Shown piece after piece: positions 22,082 through 23,416 of a DNA stretch of 23,416 nt (the stretch's first letter is position 1; each line of letters opens with the position of its first letter). Source of the DNA: JAYUKV01 sp043764135 (GTDB taxonomy: Bacteria > Patescibacteriota > JACMRA01); NCBI GenBank assembly GCA_043764135.1, contig JAYUKV010000156.1:1-23416 (forward strand), read 5' to 3'. A program made the position numbers and the translations under genes. A model generated the notes under the pieces. The model was not told the DNA's origin. It ran no database searches and saw nothing but the letters and a program-made list of their open reading frames with translations.

Positions 22082-22705
22082 ATGTCTAAATCTTTGATTT
22101 TTGCTACCACTAATCTCCCTAAGGTTAAAAGACTCTCAGCGATGATTGATTCGCCTAAAATTAAAATATTAACTCTAGGTGATTTTGCAAATATTAACTT
22201 AAAAGAGCCTGAAGAAACCGGTGAGACTGAACTTGAAAATGCAATTATTAAATTAGAGTATTACAAGAAACACTTGAAAACTCAATTGCCAATAATTGCA
22301 CAAGATGACGGTATATATACACCAGAATTACCAGATGATTATAATCCTGGAAAAAACATAAAAGCTATAATATCCAGACATTTAGGAAAGTATAACCACA
22401 AAAATACTTTCTTATTCTGGAAAGACATAGCAAGCTCTTACCCAGACTATAGTTGTATAATTGTAAATGCCTTTGCTCTTCATAGTGTACAAACAGTTGT
22501 TCATCAATGTAAAATTGAGTGCAAATTCGTCCCTAATCATGTTGTACTATATCAAGATTGTATAAATGGTGATGTACTATCTCCATTTCTAGCTACTAAA
22601 ATAGATGGTGAGTATAAAGTATTCAAAGATTTTAATGATAATGACTATGTTAAATTAAGTAAAATGTATCATCAACCAATAATAGAGAGCATCAAAGCTA
22701 TTTAA
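22082..22705 (+). CDS. HAM1/RdgB-like NTP pyrophosphatase, divergent
   Basis: Probable house-cleaning pyrophosphatase of the ITPase/HAM1 family, 207 residues from the ATG at 22082; an in-frame TTG at 22040 is rejected. The first half is convincing: ATTNLPK (family TxNxxK, substrate-binding Lys), EETGETELENAIIK (metal-binding Glu region) and AQDDG where RdgB has DDSG with its catalytic Asp. The second half lacks the usual GFGYDP and SHR segments, and its sequence is Tyr/Asp/His-rich. So the fold is likely but the substrate may not be ITP/XTP. Followed by a stem that overlaps the stop codon. No Shine-Dalgarno. Confidence 0.7.
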   Translation: MSKSLIFATTNLPKVKRLSAMIDSPKIKILTLGDFANINLKEPEETGETELENAIIKLEYYKKHLKTQLPIIAQDDGIYTPELPDDYNPGKNIKAIISRHLGKYNHKNTFLFWKDIASSYPDYSCIIVNAFALHSVQTVVHQCKIECKFVPNHVVLYQDCINGDVLSPFLATKIDGEYKVFKDFNDNDYVKLSKMYHQPIIESIKAI

Positions 22706-22720
22706 GATAGCTTTTATTTT
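22694..22720 (+). terminator. Terminator overlapping the HAM1-like stop
   Basis: 8-bp stem AAAGCTAT (22694-22701) and ATAGCTTT (22707-22714) around TTAAG, which contains the TAA stop (22703-22705), followed by a T-rich run. Confidence 0.7.
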
Positions 22721-22731
22721 ATGCTTGATCA

Positions 22732-22760
22732 TTGACATAATTAGATTCATTCTTTAGACA
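22732..22760 (+). promoter_or_regulatory. Possible promoter of 22768 gene
   Basis: TTGACA (22732-22737), 17-bp spacer, TAGACA (22755-22760), 7 nt before the ATG. The -35 is perfect but the -10 matches only three of six positions; the position fits the leaderless pattern. Confidence 0.35.
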
Positions 22761-22767
22761 TTTAACA

Positions 22768-23304
22768 ATGTTTAATTCCCTAAGTTATTCAAAATTTGCA
22801 ATAACTATATTAAGTGTTTTTGTATTTGTTCTTAGCTCAAACCTTTTCTTTGCCAAATCAATAGAGAATAATAAACAAATTCACAGATTCGAAGAATTTT
22901 CACTTAACACTCAAGGTGTTAAAGTATATATTCCTTATTGGGATGTAAAAAAATTAGAAAATTCCAACACTTTATACCAATCCATTAATACTGAGCTTCA
23001 ATCAGAAGTTAATATATCAATAGAAGACACATCCGAAACATTAGAGAGCTACTGGTCTAATGTTTATCCAAAAATTAAGGACTTTAATTCATCAACAATT
23101 GTTACTGTACAAGATACTGTTTTAGGGGATTTTCCATCCAAATTACTTTATATTAAGGCTAAATCCCCTAATGATTTTAACTCTTGTGTGCATCATGTAG
23201 TAAAAGATAAATTCCTCATTCAGTACAGTTATTTATCAAAACTGAATGACTGCCAAGATTCATTTTTTATTGAATTATCAAAAATAGCCCTAACTGAGTT
23301 ATAA
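22768..23304 (+). CDS. Secreted protein, unknown
   Basis: A 178-residue exported protein. The N-terminus has a hydrophobic core (about 11-28) ending in FFA-KS, a plausible signal-peptidase site. The mature part (about 150 residues) mixes strands and helices, with YIPYWDV and ESYWSNVYPKI segments and two Cys (NSCVHH, NDCQDS) that could form a disulfide. No family is recognised. It is preceded by a possible promoter 7 nt from the ATG and followed by a GC-richer terminator. Confidence 0.7.
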   Translation: MFNSLSYSKFAITILSVFVFVLSSNLFFAKSIENNKQIHRFEEFSLNTQGVKVYIPYWDVKKLENSNTLYQSINTELQSEVNISIEDTSETLESYWSNVYPKIKDFNSSTIVTVQDTVLGDFPSKLLYIKAKSPNDFNSCVHHVVKDKFLIQYSYLSKLNDCQDSFFIELSKIALTEL

Positions 23305-23324
23305 AAAAGAGAGACTACAAGCAG

Positions 23325-23358
23325 AGCTGTCCCACTAAACACGGGACAGCTTTCTTTG
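23325..23358 (+). terminator. Terminator after 22768 gene
   Basis: 9-bp stem AGCTGTCCC (23325-23333) and GGGACAGCT (23343-23351) around a 9-nt loop, followed by TTTCTTTG. It is GC-richer than the other stems in the window. Confidence 0.75.
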
Positions 23359-23392
23359 TCCCAAAATACCTAAACAAACCTCTTCTCTGTTG

Positions 23393-23416
23393 CACAAAGA
23401 CCGAATGGTCTTTGTG
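23393..23416. repeat. Perfect 10-bp inverted repeat at window end
   Basis: CACAAAGACC (23393-23402) and GGTCTTTGTG (23407-23416) around GAAT. The window stops at the end of the right arm, so a T-run cannot be seen; it may be a second terminator, possibly for a gene beyond the edge. Confidence 0.6.

Noticed and set aside
1..23416. UGA recoded as Gly or Trp (as in some small-genome bacteria)
   Set aside because: UGA closes genes at natural ends (trpS, the dehydratase-like gene) in ATGA overlaps, and conserved Trp and Gly positions use UGG and GGN.
1..23416. CRISPR array, insertion sequence, prophage
   Set aside because: No regularly spaced repeats, transposase, integrase or phage structural gene was seen.

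Overview
The window is an AT-rich bacterial chromosome segment using the standard code (UGA acts as a stop, for example in the four-base overlaps trpS/13100 and 16580/uvrB). It is gene-dense, with almost no intergenic space beyond compact promoters and terminators. An AMP-ligase and a glycosyltransferase, a TM-anchored solute-binding protein with no transporter partners, PilM, many short secreted proteins of unknown function, and a tRNA-Ile with a UAU anticodon together suggest a small-genome bacterium, most likely of the Candidate Phyla Radiation/Patescibacteria. That placement is an inference; no 16S gene is present.

Layout. 1-3003: a PaaK/CapK-like adenylate-forming enzyme (minus) divergent from the GTPase Der (plus). 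3149-5831 (minus): a small membrane protein; a secreted protein interrupted by a frame change at an A9 tract; a histidine-box desaturase/hydroxylase; and a degenerate TIM-barrel-like protein. 5915-7609: a zinc-ribbon/DUF4145 protein, an extremely AT-rich orphan ORF and a small gene with foreign codon use. 7807-11875: a GT4 glycosyltransferase, a solute-binding protein, PilM and a small orphan. 11915-14062: tRNA-Ile(UAU), trpS and a coupled membrane protein. 14128-16580 (minus): a pterin-dehydratase-like gene overlapping uvrB, which is split into two polypeptides by tandem in-frame stops. 16871-20442: nusA (plus), convergent with rpsA and a J-domain gene (minus), then rpmB (minus). 20540-23304 (plus): four genes for secreted, anchored or housekeeping proteins (DUF4230, a HAM1-like NTPase and two orphans).

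Two themes recur. First, most start codons lack a Shine-Dalgarno sequence, and for at least six genes a good -35/-10 pair sits so close to the ATG (7-12 nt from the -10) that the mRNA should be essentially leaderless. The exceptions are informative: nusA has a consensus promoter followed by an intrinsic-terminator hairpin inside its leader, and the DUF4230 gene has a real leader with AGGAG. Second, almost every convergent or tandem boundary carries a perfect hairpin with T-runs, often usable in both directions.

The strongest candidates for something undescribed are the split UvrB, the A9 frame switch in a secreted protein paired with a small membrane protein, the nusA leader attenuator, and the AUA-decoding tRNA. 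No CRISPR array, insertion sequence or prophage was seen.
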